A stretch of 64,000 nucleotides of DNA. Source: Mycolicibacterium litorale. GTDB taxonomy: Bacteria > Actinomycetota > Actinomycetes > Mycobacteriales > Mycobacteriaceae. This document shows positions 1 to 10,648 of this stretch, in pieces. The position numbers and the translations under genes are program-made. The stretch spans positions 124,001-188,000 of the forward strand of contig CP019882.1 in assembly GCA_002007745.1 (NCBI GenBank), read 5' to 3'. Within the stretch, counting starts at the first letter, position 1. Each line of letters starts with the position of its first letter. The notes under the pieces were generated by a model, which was not told where the DNA came from, searched no databases, and worked only from the letters and a program-made list of their open reading frames with translations.

Positions 1-2700
1 CCGCATATCCGGCATGCCGAAACCGTTGCACGGCTTCGACAGTCGGGCTCAGACCTGCCGGACCGGATCTCGCTTTTCGGGCACACCCGGCTGCCGTGCA
101 CCGACATCGAACTCATCGACGCGCTGGCCCGACACCATGACGTGCACCTGTGGCTGCCACACCCGAGCGCCGCGCTGTGGTCGGCGCTGACCGGGTTGAC
201 CGGAACGGTTGCGCGCCGGGAGGACACCAGCCACCGACTCGCTGCGCATCCGCTGCTGGCGACGCTGGGGCGTGACGTGCGCGAGTTGCAGCGCAGCCTG
301 CCCACCGGGGTGGCCAGCGACGAATTCCTCGGCGGCGCGGACCCGCCGGACACCATGCTGGGCTGGCTGCAGTCCGACATCGCCGCCAATGCGCCCCGCC
401 CGCAGGGACGCACCCGCCGCGCCGACGACCGTTCGGTGCAGGTGCACAGTTGCCACGGCCCCGCCCGGCAGGTCGACGTGCTGCGTGAGGTCCTGCTCGG
501 CCTGCTCGCCGAGGACCCCACGCTGGAACCCCGCGACATCCTGGTGATGTGTCCGGACATCGAAACCTATGCGCCGTTGATCGTGGCCGACTTCGGGCTC
601 GGCGACGTGGTGCCCGGTGCGCATCCGGCCCACCAGCTGCGCGTGCGGTTGGCCGACCGGGCGTTGGTGCAGACCAATCCGTTGCTTGCGGTGGCGGCCA
701 AACTGCTGGCGCTCGCCGGGAGCCGGGTCACCGCCACCGAGGTCCTCGACTTCGCCCACCTGGAACCCGTGCGGGCCCGTTTCGCGTTCACCGACGACGA
801 CTTGGAGACCATCACGCGCTGGGTGCAGCAGGCCAACATCCGGTGGGGTTTCGACCAGGACCATCGCGCGCCGTTCGGCATCCCGTTCATCCAGAACACC
901 TGGCGATTCGGCATCGACCGGGTACTGGCCGGTGTCGCGATGTCCGACGATTCCAAGGGCTGGCTCGACGTCACACTGCCGCTCGACGACGTCGGCAGCA
1001 ACAGCGTCGAGCTGGCCGGCCGGCTGGCCGAATACGTGGCCCGGCTGCAGCGGGTCGTGGAGTCGCTCAGCGGCGTCAAACCCCTGGCGGACTGGCTGGT
1101 GGCACTGCAGGACGCGGTCGAACTGCTGACCCTGACCTCCGGCGACGACGCCTGGCAGACCAGTCAGCTGCAACGCGAATTCGGTGACGTGCGGGCCACC
1201 GCCGGGCCACGCGCCGGCATCCGGCTCCGCTTGCCGGACGTGACCGCGCTGCTGACCCGGCGGCTGGCCGGCCGGCCGACCCGGGCCAACTTCCGCACCG
1301 GAACGCTGACCGTGTGCACGATGGTGCCGATGCGCTCGGTGCCGCATCGGGTGGTGTGTCTGGTCGGACTGGACGACACCGTCTTCCCGCGGATCGGAGT
1401 GGTCGACGGCGACGACGCCCTGGCGCGCGAACCGATGACCGGTGAGCGCGACATCCGTTCCGAAGACCGGCAGCTGCTGCTCGACGCGATCAGTGCCGCG
1501 ACCGACAAGCTTGTCGTCACCTACACCGGCGCCAACGAATACTCCGGACAGCCCCGCCCGCCCGCTGTCCCGCTGGCCGAGCTGCTCGACGCCTTGGACC
1601 GCACCACCGAGGCCCCGGTGCGCGATGCGGTCGTGGTACGACACCCGTTGCAGCCGTTCGATATTCGTAACGTCATCCCCGGAGAGCTCGGGGTCGCCGG
1701 GGAACCGTTCACCTTCGACACCGCCGTGCTCGCCTCGGCGGCCGTCACCGGGGGCAACGCCCCGAGCAACCCGATCTGTTGGCCGGCCCGCTGCCCGCGG
1801 CGGCGGCCGACGACGTCACGCTCAGTGACCTCGCGAGGTTCTTCGGCAATCCGGTGAAGGGATTCTTCACCGCTCTCGACCTCGCGTTGCCCTGGGAGGT
1901 GGAGGGCATCGAGGATGCCATGCCGGTGGAGATCGACAGCCTGCAGGAGTGGACGGTCGGTCAGCGGCTGCTCACCGACATGCTGGCCGGTATGGACCCC
2001 GACCGGGCCGGGCAGGCCGAATGGCGCCGCGGCACCCTCCCGCCGGGACGGCTGGGCTGGCGGAAGGCCAACGAGATACGGGACCAGGCAACCCAACTGG
2101 CCAGGGCAGCGGCGGCGCACCGAGTCGGGGCGCCGCGAGCCCACGACCTGGACGTCGACCTGGGGGTGGCCGTCGGCTGACCGGGACCGTCTCCGGGGTG
2201 TTCGGCAACCGCCTGGTGGAGGTGACCTACTCCAAGCTGGACGCGCCGCACCTGTTGCGGGCCTGGATCCCGATGGTGGCGTTGTCCGCGGCGTATCCGG
2301 GACAGTGGTCGGGGTGTGCATCGGGCGCCAGCGCAGGCGGATCGGCGTGGCCGAACGGGTGCTCGGGCCCCCGCTGCAGGATCCGGTCGGTGTGCTGCGC
2401 GACTTGGTGGCGATCTACGACGCGGGACGCCGCGAGCCGATCCCGCTGCCGATCAAGACATCTCACGCGTGGGCGGTGGCCCGGCGCAGCAGGCAGGACC
2501 CGCGAAGCGAAGCATGGTCGAAATGGCGCTACGAGCGTGAGGATCCCGCCATCGAACGGGTCTGGGGCCGGGAGCCGGAGCTGGACAAACTTCTGACGCC
2601 GGTGCGCCCCGGTGAGGAGGCCGACGGTGAGACGACGCGCCTGGGCGCCTATGCGGCCCGGCTGTGGGCACCGTTGCTGGACGCCGAGGACGGTGTGTGA
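1..2700 (+). CDS. recC: RecC subunit of RecBCD (5'-truncated, three apparent frameshifts)
   Basis: Structural, Chi-recognition-type subunit of the RecBCD helicase-nuclease, a cytosolic double-strand-break processing complex. Coding starts before the window: the frame is open from base 1, and roughly 190 N-terminal residues are missing if the family length is about 1,090. The reading frame moves three times: at 1750-1763 (a G5 or C4 run), at 2162-2166 (G5) and at 2311-2314 (G4). Each shift is repaired by adding one base, giving 900 residues to the TGA at 2698-2700. After repair the protein reads through conserved segments such as the one ending in VYCIGRQ-type sequence and the C-terminal IPLPIKTSHAWA. 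The gene overlaps recB by one base (TGATG). The order recC-recB-recD and the match to RecC are clear. Whether the shifts are real is doubtful, because all lie in homopolymers. Confidence 0.9.
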
Positions 2701-5700
2701 TGCGGCAATTCGACCTACTGGGACCGTTGCCCATGGACTGCTCGACGACCGTGCTGGAGGCCAGCGCCGGCACCGGCAAGACCTTCACTCTGGCCGGGCT
2801 GGTGACCCGCTATATCGCCGAAGGGCGGGCGACGCTGGATCAGATGTTGCTGATCACCTTCAGTCGGGCAGCCACCCAGGAGCTGCGCGAACGGGTGCGC
2901 CGCGCACTGCAGGACGCTTTGCGCGCATTCGACGACGCGCAGTTGGCGCAGGCCGACGAGGTGCTCACGATGCTCACCACGGGTGCGGCCGCAGAGCTCG
3001 AGGAGCGGCGGCGGCGGTTGCGCGACGCGGTGGCCGGATTCGACGCCGCCACGATCGCCACCACCCATCAGTTCTGCAACCTGGTGCTGAAATCCCTTGG
3101 CGTCGCTGGAGACACCGACACCGGCGTGACCCTGGCCGAGAGCCTGGACGACCTGGTCACCGAAATCGTCGACGACCTGTACCTGCGGCACTTCGGCCAG
3201 GACCGTGAACAGCCACCGATCACCCGCAGCGAGGCACTGCGTCTCGCCCGTGAGGTGGTGGCCAACCCGGGTACGGAATTGCGGCCACTGGCGGCGCCCG
3301 CCGGCTCGCAGGCCGCGGTGCGGGTCGGGTTCGCCGACGATGTCCTCGTCGAGCTGGAGCGACGAAAGCGCCGACGCGGCATCCTCAGTTACGACGACCT
3401 GCTCAGCCGGCTGGCCGACGCGCTGGAATCGCCCGACTCACCCGCCGCCGGTCGCATGCACCGCCGCTGGTCGGTGGTGATGGTCGACGAGTTTCAGGAC
3501 ACCGACCCGGTGCAGTGGCAGGTCATCGAACGGGCCTTCAGCGGGCAATCGACGCTGATCCTCATCGGCGACCCCAAGCAGGCGATCTACGCGTTCCGCG
3601 GCGGCGACATCTTCACCTATCTGCACGCCGCCCGCACCGCCGGGGAGCGCCGCACGCTGGCCGTCAACTGGCGCAGTGATTCGGCGCTGGTGGCGCGCCT
3701 GCACAGTGTGCTTCGCGGTGCCGAACTGGGCCACCCCGACATCAAGGTCCTCGACGTCGAGGCCCGCCACGACGGCCACCGGCTGGCCGGCGCACCGCAC
3801 AACGACCCGTTCCGGTTGCGGGTCGTTTCCCGTGAAACATTCGGGCTGCGCGGTACCCGCACCATCAAGATGGATGTGCTGCGGCCACATATCGCCAGGG
3901 ATCTGGCCGCCGACATCGCCGCCCTGCTGGCCAGCGATGCCACCTTCGCCGGTGACCCGTTGGGTGCCCACCAGATCGCCGTGATCACCGAAAGCCACGC
4001 CGACGCGCGGGCCTGCTTCGACGCGCTGGTCGAGGCGGGGGTGCCGGTGGTCTACACCGGTGACACCGACGTGCTCAAGTCTGCGGCCGCCGACGACTGG
4101 CTGAGCCTGCTGGAGGCGTTCGACCAACTGCACCGGCCGGGCTTGGTGCGCGCCGCCGCCACCACGATGTTCTTCGGTAAGACCGCCGAGGATCTCGCCG
4201 ACGGCGGTGACGATCTCACCGATCGGATCGCCGAGACCCTGCGGCAGTGGGCCGACCACGCCCGCGAGGCCGGCGTCGCGGCCGTCTTCGAGGCCGCCCA
4301 GCTGGCCGGGATGGGCAAGCGGGTGCTGTCCTGGGCCGGCGGTGAACGCAACATGACCGACCTCGCCCACGTCACCCAGCTCCTGCACGACGTGGCGCAC
4401 CGGGAACGGTTCAGCCTCACCGCGTTACGCGACTGGCTGCGCACCCAGCGCGACGAGCGCACCGGTGCCCCCGAACGCAATCGCCGCCTGGACAGCGATG
4501 CGGCGGCAGTCCAGATCATGACGGTGTGGGTCAGCAAGGGCCTGCAGTTCCCGATCGTGTACCTGCCCTTCACCTTCAACCGCTACGTGCGCAGCGAGGA
4601 TCTGGTGCGTTTCCACGACGGCGATCAGCGCTGCCTGCATGTGGGCGGCGCGCAGAGCCCCGAGCTGGCGACCGTGCAGGCGCTCGGACGACGGGAGGCC
4701 GCCGGCGAGGAGACCCGGCTCACCTACGTGGCGATGACCCGGGCCCAGTCCCAAGTGGTGGCCTGGTGGGCGCCGTCGTGGGACGAGCCCAACGGGGCCT
4801 GTCACGGCTGCTGCGGGGCCGGCATCCCGGGCAGGCCGCCGTGCCGGACCGCTGCGACCCGGAGCGGATCGACGACCCGGAGGCGGTGGCGCTGCTGCGC
4901 GCATGGGAGACCGCCGGCGGCCCGGTGCTGGAAGAGTCCGTCATCGCCGCGCCCACCCAGCTTGCGGCACCGAAGCAGCGAAATGATCTGGCGGTCCGGC
5001 ATTTTCACCGCGGCATCGACACCACGTGGCGGCGCACCTCCTACTCCGGGCTGTTGCGCGCCGCCGAGTCGGCCGGGGTGAGCAGCGAGCCGGAAATCGG
5101 CCAACTCGACGACGAAGTCGCGGACATCGCAGTCACGGCGCCCCCTACCGGGGCGGATGTCCCGTCCCCGATGGCGGACCTGCCGACCGGCGCCAAGTTC
5201 GGCTCCCTGGTGCACGCGGTGTTGGAGACCGCCGACCCGCTGGCCGCCGACCTCACCACCGAACTGCAGACCCAGATCGAGCGACACTCGGTGTGGTGGC
5301 CCGTCGACGTGCCGGCGGCCCAACTGGCAGTGGCCCTTGAGCCGCTGCACGACACCCCGCTGGGGCCGCTGGCCAACGGGCTGACCCTGCGCCAGATCGG
5401 GCTGCGAGACCGATTGTGCGAGATGGACTTCGAGTTCCCGCTCGACGGCGGAGACCTCCGTCGGGCGGCGCCACAGATCCGGCTGGCCGACGTGGGTCAG
5501 TTGTTCGGCGACCACCTCCCCTCCGATGACCCGCTGGCCTCCTACGCCGACCGGTTGACCGGTGGTGCGCTCGGCGGCCAGCCGTTGCGCGGTTATCTGT
5601 CCGGGTCGGTCGACGTGGTGCTACGGATACCCGACGGTGCCGGACACCGCTATCTGGTCGTCGACTACAAGACCAACTGGCTGGGCGAGGGGCGTCGCCC

Positions 5701-5998
5701 GCTGAGTGCCGCCGACTACGACCGCACCCGGATGGCCGAGGCGATGCTGCATTCGGACTATCCGCTGCAGGCGTTGTTGTACAGCGTTGTGCTGCACCGG
5801 TTCCTGCGGTGGCGCCAGCCCGGCTACCATCCGGACCGGCATCTGGGTGGGGTGCTGTACCTGTTCGTCCGCGGCATGTGCGGGCCGCAGACCCCGGCGG
5901 TCGACGGGCATCCGGCCGGTGTGTTCAGCTGGCGTCCACCGGCCAGCCTGGTGATGGCGGTCTCCGACCTGCTCGACGGACGGCGGGTGGCGGCGTGA
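2700..5998 (+). CDS. recB: RecB helicase-nuclease subunit (one apparent frameshift)
   Basis: 3'-5' helicase and nuclease subunit of RecBCD. The ATG at 2700 overlaps the recC stop. The UvrD-type helicase core starts with Walker A EASAGTGKTFTL (Lys27), with Walker B VDEFQDTDP near residues 262-270 and GDPKQAIYAFRGGD just after it. The C-terminal RecB nuclease domain carries the diagnostic DYKTNWLG near residue 988. The frame changes at 4794-4797, where AACGGGGCC should have five G; adding one base gives 1,099 continuous residues, a normal RecB length. As written, the first frame would end at 5081 and lose the nuclease domain. The gene is translationally coupled to recD. Identity is secure. The frameshift is probably a sequence error, as in recC. 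Confidence 0.93.
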
Positions 5999-7767
5999 CC
6001 GTCGAGGTGGCCGGCGGGCAGGAGCGCAGCGACTGGGGGATGTCACCGCTGGATACGGCGGACTGGCGGCATTGCGCCACCGCCACCGGACTGCTGCGCA
6101 CATTCAACGACGCGGGCGTGATCGAGGCCGCCGATGTGCTTGTCGCCCAACGACTCACCGCGCTCGGCAGAGAACCCGACGAGCGGGTCGCGCTGGCTAT
6201 CGCGTTCGTGGTGCGTGCGGTGCGCGGCGGGTCGGTGTGTGTGGAGCTGGCCGCGGTGCCGGAGCAGGTCGACCTACCGGTGCTGCCGTGGCCCACCGCC
6301 GAGGAGTGGTCGGCCGCCGTGGCCGCCAGTGCTCTGCTGACCGCGCCCGCGGTGCTGCATTTCGAGGACGGGCTGCTCTACTTCGACCGGTATTGGCTCG
6401 AGGAGCAGCAGGTTGCTACCGATGTGCTGGCCCTGGCGGCGGCCAGGCCGCCGCGTCAGGTGCCCGATGTCACCCGGCTCTTCCCGCCCGGGTTCGACGA
6501 GCAGCGCGCCGTCGCCGAGGTGGCGCTGACTCAGGGGCTGACCGTCCTGACTGGCGGCCCCGGCACCGGCAAGACCACCACGGTGGCCCGGCTGCTGGCG
6601 CTGCTGGCCGAGCAGGCTGAGCTCGACGGTCGGCCGGTGTTGCGGATCGCCCTGGCCGCGCCGACCGGTAAGGCTGCCGCTCGCCTGCAGGAGGCTGTGC
6701 AGCACGAGGTCGACGCGTTGTCCGCCGTCGACCGTGAGCGGTTGCAGGGACTGCATGCGACCACCCTGCACCGGCTCCTCGGGGCCCGGCACGACACCTC
6801 GTCGCGGTTCCGGCACCACCGTGAGAACCGGTTGCCGCACGATGTCATCGTCGTCGACGAGACCTCGATGGTGTCGCTGACCATGATGGCGCGGCTGGTG
6901 GAGGCGGTGCGCCCGGACTCCCGGTTGCTGCTCGTCGGCGACCCCGATCAACTGGCGTCGGTGGACGCCGGTGCGGTGCTGGCCGACCTGGTCGAGGGAC
7001 TGAGCGCGCGGGCCGACACCCGGGTGGCGAAATTGGCCAGGTCGCACCGGTTCGGCGCCTCGATCGGCGCCCTGGCCCTGGCGATCCGGGTGGGCGATGC
7101 CAACCGGGCCATCGACGTGTTGAACGCCGGCGGCGAACACATCGAATGGGTGGATACCGAGGACCCGGCGACTAGCCTGCGCGCTGTGCTGGTGCCGCAC
7201 GCCCTGCGGCTGCGGGAAGCCGCGGTGTTGGGCAACGGTGCTGCGGCGCTGGCCACCCTCGACGAGCACCGGCTGTTGTGCGCGCACCGGCACGGGCCAC
7301 ATGGCGTGGCGTACTGGAACCACCAGGTCGAGCGCTGGATCGCCGAGGAGACCGACGCCCCGCAGTGGGCATCGTGGTACCCGGGCCGGCCGTTGCTGGT
7401 CACCGCCAACGACTACGGGCTGCGCATCTACAACGGCGACACCGGGGTTGCCGTGCTGCGCGACGGTGGACTGCGCGCGGTGCTGGCTGGGGCCGGCGGG
7501 CCGGTGGAGTTCGGGATCAACCGGCTGGCCGATGTCGAGACCATGCATGCGATGACCATTCACAAGAGCCAGGGCAGTCAGGCCTCGGAGGTGACTGTGT
7601 TGCTGCCGGAACAGGATTCGCGACTGCTCAGCCGTGAGCTGCTGTACACCGCGGTGACGCGCGCCCAGCACAAGGTGCGGGTGGTGGGCTCGGCCGAGCA
7701 GTTGCGGGCCGCGGTGGCGCGCCGAGCGGTGCGTGCCACCGGGTTGAGCCGCCGGCTTCGGGAGTGA
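5995..7767 (+). CDS. recD: RecD helicase subunit of RecBCD
   Basis: 5'-3' superfamily 1B helicase subunit of the RecBCD complex, 590 residues. The GTG start at 5995 overlaps the recB stop (GTGA), which fits coupled translation and fixed stoichiometry. Walker A is LTGGPGTGKTTT (Lys193) and Walker B is VIVVDETSM (Asp288-Glu289). The C-terminal helicase motif MTIHKSQGSQASEV is followed by LYTAVTRAQ, as expected for RecD. The N-terminal domain (about 1-160) is the usual RecB-contacting region. Unlike recC and recB the frame is intact throughout. It converges with the ABC exporter operon six bases downstream. Confidence 0.96.
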   Translation: MTVEVAGGQERSDWGMSPLDTADWRHCATATGLLRTFNDAGVIEAADVLVAQRLTALGREPDERVALAIAFVVRAVRGGSVCVELAAVPEQVDLPVLPWPTAEEWSAAVAASALLTAPAVLHFEDGLLYFDRYWLEEQQVATDVLALAAARPPRQVPDVTRLFPPGFDEQRAVAEVALTQGLTVLTGGPGTGKTTTVARLLALLAEQAELDGRPVLRIALAAPTGKAAARLQEAVQHEVDALSAVDRERLQGLHATTLHRLLGARHDTSSRFRHHRENRLPHDVIVVDETSMVSLTMMARLVEAVRPDSRLLLVGDPDQLASVDAGAVLADLVEGLSARADTRVAKLARSHRFGASIGALALAIRVGDANRAIDVLNAGGEHIEWVDTEDPATSLRAVLVPHALRLREAAVLGNGAAALATLDEHRLLCAHRHGPHGVAYWNHQVERWIAEETDAPQWASWYPGRPLLVTANDYGLRIYNGDTGVAVLRDGGLRAVLAGAGGPVEFGINRLADVETMHAMTIHKSQGSQASEVTVLLPEQDSRLLSRELLYTAVTRAQHKVRVVGSAEQLRAAVARRAVRATGLSRRLRE

Positions 7768-7773
7768 GCGCGC

Positions 7774-8598
7774 TCAGGAGACCAGCCGCCGCAGCAGCGC
7801 CGATGCCGCCGCGATGCCCGCCACCGCGGCCAGCACCAGTACCCCCAGGTCCAACCACGGATGCGCGGACGGAATGCCCACCAGCAGCAGCCGCAGCGAA
7901 TCCACCTCGTAACTCAGCGGATTGATCCGGGACAGCCAGCGCAGCCACTCCGGCATCACCGAGACCGGGTAGAGCGCATTGGAGGCGAAGAACAGCGGCA
8001 TCGTGATGGCCTGCCCGATCCCCATCAACCGGTCCCGGTTGCGGACCAGTCCGGCCAGGGTCATCGACAGACACGCGAAGAACGCCGACCCGAGCATCAC
8101 CACACCCATCGCCGCCACGACCCGCAAGGGGTTGTAGGTCAGGTGAATCCCCATGAGGTAGGCCAGGACCAGGACGCCGACCACTTGGGCCACCGAGCGC
8201 ACTCCGGCGGCGAAGGCCTTGCCGCTGACCAAGGCCGACGCCGGGGCCGGGGTCACCATCAGCTTGGCCAGGATGCCGGCGTCGCGGTCCCAGACGATCT
8301 GGATGCCGTAGAAGATGGAGATGAACAGTGCCGACTGCGCGATGATGCCCGGGGCCAGGAACGCCAGGTAGGGCACCGGGCCGGTGTCGATGACATGCAA
8401 CCGGTTGAAGGTCGTGCCGAAGATGAGCAGCCACAGCGCCGGCTGCACCATCCGGGTGAACAGTTCGGTGCGGTCGTGCCGCAGCTTCTGCAGCTCGACC
8501 CAGGCGAAGGTCTCGATCCGGGAGGCCAGGCTGGGCAGTCGGCGCCAGCCGCGGGGCGCCCGTAGTAGCCGTGGTTCGGCGGTGGACTCAACCGGCAT
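7774..8598 (-). CDS. ABC-2 type exporter permease (DrrB-like)
   Basis: Integral membrane permease of an ABC-2 type export system, 274 residues. The N-terminal 40 residues are cytoplasmic and Arg-rich. About six membrane segments follow, including PALWLLIFGTTF, the segment around YLAFLAPGIIAQSALF, and a C-terminal helix near DLGVLVLAAVAGIAAASALL. The ABC-2 signature region with GKAFAAGVRSVAQVVGVL and the motif ITMPLFFASNALYPVSVMP is typical of the DrrB/ABC2_membrane family. It is the last gene of a minus-strand operon (MarR, ATPase, permease) and overlaps the ATPase gene by 11 bases. Substrate is unknown; linked MarR control suggests drug or lipid efflux. Confidence 0.88.
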   Translation of the reverse strand: MPVESTAEPRLLRAPRGWRRLPSLASRIETFAWVELQKLRHDRTELFTRMVQPALWLLIFGTTFNRLHVIDTGPVPYLAFLAPGIIAQSALFISIFYGIQIVWDRDAGILAKLMVTPAPASALVSGKAFAAGVRSVAQVVGVLVLAYLMGIHLTYNPLRVVAAMGVVMLGSAFFACLSMTLAGLVRNRDRLMGIGQAITMPLFFASNALYPVSVMPEWLRWLSRINPLSYEVDSLRLLLVGIPSAHPWLDLGVLVLAAVAGIAAASALLRRLVS

Positions 8599-9397
8599 CG
8601 CGGGCCGCCTTCCGGCCGGCCCGGACGGCGCCGAGCCCGGAGTGGTCGGCGGTCTCGTCGAGCCCGGACCCGGCGTAGTGCCGGAACACGTCTTCCAGGC
8701 TGGCGTCCGGGCCCACCTTGGTCTTGAGTTCGGCCGGCGTGCCGACCGCTCGCAGCCGGCCGTGGTGCATCAGCGCAACCCGGTCGCACAGCACATCGGC
8801 CTCCTCCATGTAGTGGGTGGTCAGCAGGACGGTCATGCCGAACTCTGCTTGCATGCTCTGGACCTGTGACCAGACTCCGTCGCGGGCAATGGGATCCAGG
8901 CCGACGGTGGGTTCGTCGAGGATCAGCAGCGACGGCCGGTTCACCAGGGCCTGAGCCAGTTCCAGGCGGCGCACCATGCCGCCGGAGTAGGTCCCGGCCA
9001 GCCGGTCGGCGACATCGAGCAGCTGCATGGCGTCCAGCGCCTCGGCGACCCGGTTCTTACGGCTCGCGCGCGGCACGTCGTAAAGCCGGGCGAACCATTC
9101 CACGTTCTGCCGGCCGGTCAGTGCCGGTTCGATCGAAAGCTGTTGTGGCACATAGCCGAGGTTGTAGCGGATGTCCATGGTGTCCCGGCGGGCGTCGAGC
9201 CCGAAGATGTGCACCTGCCCGCGTTGGATGGGGGCCAGGGTCGTCAGAAGCCGCACCACGGTGGTCTTGCCGGCTCCGTTGGGGCCCAGCAGCCCCAACG
9301 TCTCGCCGGTCTGGACCTGCAGGGTGAGGTCGTCGACGGCGGTGAAGTCGCCGTAGCGGTGGGTCAGGTTCTGGCAGTCGATGGCGGGCTTGCTCAT
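8588..9397 (-). CDS. ABC transporter ATP-binding protein (DrrA-like)
   Basis: Cytoplasmic ATPase of the exporter, 269 residues. Walker A is LLGPNGAGKTT (Lys44), the ABC signature is TYSGGMVRRLELAQ near 134-147, Walker B is LLILDEPTVGLDP (Asp159-Glu160), and the switch His lies in LLTTHYMEEAD. The short C-terminal extension after AVGTPAELK is usual for DrrA-type exporters. The ATG start at 9397 overlaps the stop of the upstream MarR gene by four bases (ATGA). Together with the downstream permease it should form a two-plus-two exporter. The substrate cannot be told from sequence. Confidence 0.92.
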   Translation of the reverse strand: MSKPAIDCQNLTHRYGDFTAVDDLTLQVQTGETLGLLGPNGAGKTTVVRLLTTLAPIQRGQVHIFGLDARRDTMDIRYNLGYVPQQLSIEPALTGRQNVEWFARLYDVPRASRKNRVAEALDAMQLLDVADRLAGTYSGGMVRRLELAQALVNRPSLLILDEPTVGLDPIARDGVWSQVQSMQAEFGMTVLLTTHYMEEADVLCDRVALMHHGRLRAVGTPAELKTKVGPDASLEDVFRHYAGSGLDETADHSGLGAVRAGRKAARDAG

Positions 9398-9846
9398 GGT
9401 CGGCTCTCCTGCAGTTTCGCGGTGATCTCGGCGAGCACCCGCAGGCCGCCGGCGAGTGCCTCGGTGTCGTCGTCACACAGGTCGTCGAGCACTTCGGCCA
9501 GGGCCGCCCGGCGAGCGGCGCGGGAAGCGTCGGCGAGCTGCTGGGCCGGCGCGGTCAGGGCGAGCCGGCCGACGCGGCGGTCCTCGGGGTCGGGGGTGCG
9601 TTCCAGCAGCCCGTCGGCGGACAGCTTGGACACCAGCGTGGAGGCGGTGTTCGCGGCCAGTCCGAGTTCGGCGGCGGCCGCGCTGACCGAGATGCCCGGC
9701 TGCCTGCCGACCAGGCGCAACAGCTCGGCTTGTGACTCGGTCAGTCCGGAGGCGCCGAAGGGCCGGCCGGCCGCGCGGCGCACGGTGCGACGGAATCGGC
9801 CCACCGTGGCGAACAGCTCGGTGATCAGATCGGTGCGGGTGGACAC
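9394..9846 (-). CDS. MarR family transcriptional regulator of the ABC exporter
   Basis: Winged-helix MarR regulator, 150 residues, GTG start at 9846. The recognition helix region reads GLAANTASTLVSKLSADGLLERTPDPEDRR, with the characteristic wing DPEDRR near 100-105. It is the first gene of the exporter operon and overlaps the ATPase start, so it probably autoregulates the operon in response to the exported ligand. The 26-bp gap to the upstream phosphodiesterase gene contains AGCTCTGTTGCAGAGCT, an inverted repeat of AGCTCTG with CAGAGCT, immediately before the start; this is a likely operator. Ligand unknown. Confidence 0.87.
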   Translation of the reverse strand: MSTRTDLITELFATVGRFRRTVRRAAGRPFGASGLTESQAELLRLVGRQPGISVSAAAAELGLAANTASTLVSKLSADGLLERTPDPEDRRVGRLALTAPAQQLADASRAARRAALAEVLDDLCDDDTEALAGGLRVLAEITAKLQESRP

Positions 9847-9858
9847 CCCGCCAGATTA

Positions 9859-9875
9859 GCTCTGTTGCAGAGCTA
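9859..9875. promoter_or_regulatory. Inverted repeat upstream of the MarR gene
   Basis: AGCTCTG and CAGAGCT arms separated by three bases lie 12 bases upstream of the MarR GTG start and reach the end of the neighbouring phosphodiesterase gene. Position and symmetry fit a MarR autoregulatory operator. A terminator role for the phosphodiesterase gene is less likely, since the repeat starts inside its last codons. Confidence 0.45.
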
Positions 9876-10373
9876 TTGTCGCTCGATTTGGTGTAGTCGC
9901 ACGTCAGACAGCACGCCGGCACGAGTGGCGACGGTCATATAGGTGCAGAACGGCTGACGGCGGCGGTCGGTCGGCGAGCCCGGATTGAGCAGCCGCAGAC
10001 CCGTGCGGGCAGTGGTGTCCCAGGGAATGTGGCTGTGTCCGAAGACCAGCACATCGGTGTGCGGATAGCGCTGAGCCATCCGGGCCTCCCGCCCGGAGGC
10101 GGCGCCGGTCTCGTGGACGACGGTGAAGCGCAGCCCGTCGAGCGTGACATCGGCACACTCGGGCAGTCGCGAGCGCAGGTCGGCGCCGTCGTTGTTGCCC
10201 CAGCATCCGATCAGCCGGTTCGCCTTCGCGGACAGCCGCTCCAGCAGGTCCAACTCGACCCAGTCGCCGGCGTGGATCACCGCGTCGGCGCTCGCCACCT
10301 CAGCCCACACCTGAGCGGGCAGGTCGCGGGCCCGTTTCGGAACGTGCGTGTCGGCCAGCAGCAACAGGCGCAT
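9873..10373 (-). CDS. YfcE-like metallophosphoesterase
   Basis: Calcineurin-like phosphodiesterase of the YfcE/MJ0936 family, 166 residues, cytosolic. All metal-site motifs are present in order: LADTHVP (DxH) at residues 7-9, GDW at 36-38, GNND near 59-62, VVHE, and GHSHIP near 113-118. Family members cleave phosphodiesters with Mn2+ or Ni2+; the physiological substrate is generally unknown. It begins 12 bases after the short acidic ORF 10386-10562 on the same strand, so the two may be cotranscribed. Family assignment is firm; substrate is open. Confidence 0.9.
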   Translation of the reverse strand: MRLLLLADTHVPKRARDLPAQVWAEVASADAVIHAGDWVELDLLERLSAKANRLIGCWGNNDGADLRSRLPECADVTLDGLRFTVVHETGAASGREARMAQRYPHTDVLVFGHSHIPWDTTARTGLRLLNPGSPTDRRRQPFCTYMTVATRAGVLSDVRLHQIERQ

Positions 10374-10385
10374 GGCCCGATCCTC

Positions 10386-10562
10386 TCACTGACCTCCGCG
10401 CTGGCTGCGTGCCTCCGCGCCGGTCTCCCCGGCGTCGATCGCATCGTCGGGGCCGGTCTCGCCGACGTAAGTTCCGCTGTCGCCGTCCTTGCCCGCGCGC
10501 GAGGACGCGATCTTCTCGTCGGAAGCGACGTCTTCGCTGTTCTCGTCCGTGGGATGCGTCAT
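10386..10562 (-). CDS. Short acidic hypothetical protein (58 aa)
   Basis: A 58-residue ORF with ATG at 10562 and TGA at 10388-10386. It is rich in Asp, Glu, Gly and Ser, begins MTHPTDENSEDVASDEK and contains GTYVGETGPDDA and AGETGAEA segments. It has no hydrophobic stretch and is probably disordered and cytosolic. It ends 12 bases before the phosphodiesterase start on the same strand, which supports a real cotranscribed gene. I do not recognise a family. The alternative is a chance frame, but strong third-position GC and the good operon spacing argue for coding. Confidence 0.5.
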   Translation of the reverse strand: MTHPTDENSEDVASDEKIASSRAGKDGDSGTYVGETGPDDAIDAGETGAEARSQRGGQ

Positions 10563-10648
10563 GCCCGGCGGACTACCCGGTGGGCCGAGCCGTCAACCGC
10601 GCAGCGCCGACGTTTATCGAGTCCTACCCTGGGAACGAGGTGATGGTG

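Noticed and set aside
1..2700. recC as a decaying pseudogene.
   Set aside because: Three breaks but no premature stop in the repaired frame and no loss of conserved segments; recD in the same operon is intact.
4780..4810. Programmed -1 frameshifting in recB.
   Set aside because: No slippery heptamer and no evident downstream structure; eight other genes or positions show the same single-base loss in G/C runs, so an error is simpler.
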